From the NCBI GenBank assembly GCA_016841005.1, contig JAEORG010000403.1, forward strand, positions 1 to 6,592: a stretch of DNA of 6,592 bases. Direction: 5' to 3'. The DNA comes from Candidatus Thorarchaeota archaeon (GTDB lineage Archaea > Asgardarchaeota > Thorarchaeia > Thorarchaeales > Thorarchaeaceae). Shown here one piece after another: positions 6,212-6,592 of the stretch. The notes below the pieces were generated by a model. The model was not told the origin of the DNA. It saw nothing but the letters and a program-made list of their open reading frames with translations, and did not search any database. Numbering within the stretch: position 1 is the first letter of the stretch; every line of letters begins with the position of its first letter. The translations under genes and the position numbers were made by a program.

Positions 6212-6592
6212 GTGGATCGAACTCGAGTAACCTTGTTCTCAATGATCTTCACCATTCTAATATTTCCAGGTGTCGTTCTTGGTGCTGCAATTGCTGGACC
6301 TATTTCTCCCTCCCAAGCACCTACTAATGTGAATATTTCAGTTGTGGGATCAGAGAATGCACCAGCAGTAATCACCTCGTTGGAACTTGATGGTTCTATC
6401 AACATTGACAAATCTGATACCATTCCATCTGCACTTACTTCTGGTTCAGATGCCATTTTCTTACTTGATACTCCGTTGAGTTCTACTGATGTAACGTTAC
6501 TGAATGCATTCGTAACAGGTGGAGGAGGTCTCTTTATACTAACAGGACCTTCCGTATCAAAGAATGCTACCGGGTTTCAAGATTTCGGAATA
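6212..6592 (+). CDS. Exported or membrane-anchored protein, N-terminal part, GATase-like fold
   Basis: The frame is open to the window edge, so only the first 127 residues are seen. A short basic start (MDRTR) is followed by a hydrophobic stretch at 6-28 (VTLFSMIFTILIFPGVVLGA) ending in small residues (AAIAG), which looks like a Sec signal peptide or an N-terminal anchor. A proline/serine linker (30-38) follows. Residues 40-113 alternate short strands and turns: NVNISVVG, AVITSLELDG, SDAIFLLDTPLSSTDVTLLNAFV, then GGGGLFILTGP at 103-113. The pattern of a strand ending in LLD, a helix, and a glycine-rich turn before a second strand is typical of glutamine-amidotransferase-like domains found in large archaeal and bacterial surface proteins (DUF4350-like). 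This is a pattern judgement only. No catalytic residue can be judged because the rest is missing. N-glycosylation sequons (for example NIS at 41, NAT at 118) fit a surface location. It is divergent from the methyltransferase. Confidence 0.75.
   Translation, partial: MDRTRVTLFSMIFTILIFPGVVLGAAIAGPISPSQAPTNVNISVVGSENAPAVITSLELDGSINIDKSDTIPSALTSGSDAIFLLDTPLSSTDVTLLNAFVTGGGGLFILTGPSVSKNATGFQDFGI

Noticed and set aside
6193..6456. Reverse-strand open frame of 87 aa at the right end
   Set aside because: It is antisense to the + strand frame that has a Shine-Dalgarno site, a signal peptide and a continuous frame to the window edge. The reverse translation shows no recognisable motif.
1..6592. CRISPR array, tRNA/rRNA gene, insertion sequence or defence island
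   Set aside because: No regularly spaced repeats, tRNA-like cloverleaf, transposase motifs or terminal repeats were seen. One lone methyltransferase is not enough to call a defence system.

Overview
The window looks like a gene-dense piece of an archaeal chromosome. The reasons are indirect: a TATA-like box about 40 bases before one start codon, GTG and TTG starts next to purine-rich Shine-Dalgarno sites, mixed AGA/AGG/CGN arginine codons, and a succinate dehydrogenase operon with no membrane-anchor genes. An uncultured lineage such as an Asgard or Thermoplasmata-like archaeon would fit, but no rRNA or marker gene is present, so the lineage is a guess and a bacterial origin is not excluded.

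Left part (51-3928, + strand): a TCA-cycle cluster. It holds a class II fumarase (fumC), then the flavoprotein (sdhA) and iron-sulfur (sdhB) subunits of succinate dehydrogenase/fumarate reductase. sdhA and sdhB overlap by one base (TAATG). Together the three products would interconvert succinate, fumarate and malate. All catalytic and cofactor-binding residues I checked are present. No sdhC or sdhD anchor follows.

Middle (3993-5024, + strand): a six-helix membrane protein behind its own TATA-like element. Its layout and a stretch of residues around 110-170 resemble the M48/HtpX membrane metalloprotease family, but the place where the HExxH zinc motif should stand reads EKMLS. It may therefore be a catalytically dead pseudoprotease. 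This is the most unusual item in the window.

Right part: on the - strand (5055-6098) lies a stand-alone beta-class DNA methyltransferase with motif order DPPY...TQKP...FAGSGTT and no restriction partner in view. It converges on the membrane-protein gene, and a perfect 8-bp inverted repeat sits at the junction and covers the methyltransferase stop codon. Divergent from it, a + strand gene starts at GTG 6212 and runs off the window end. It encodes an exported protein with an N-terminal signal peptide or anchor and the beginning of a fold resembling glutamine-amidotransferase-like domains.

No RNA genes, CRISPR arrays, insertion sequences or long repeats were seen. There is no intergenic stretch longer than about 115 bases.
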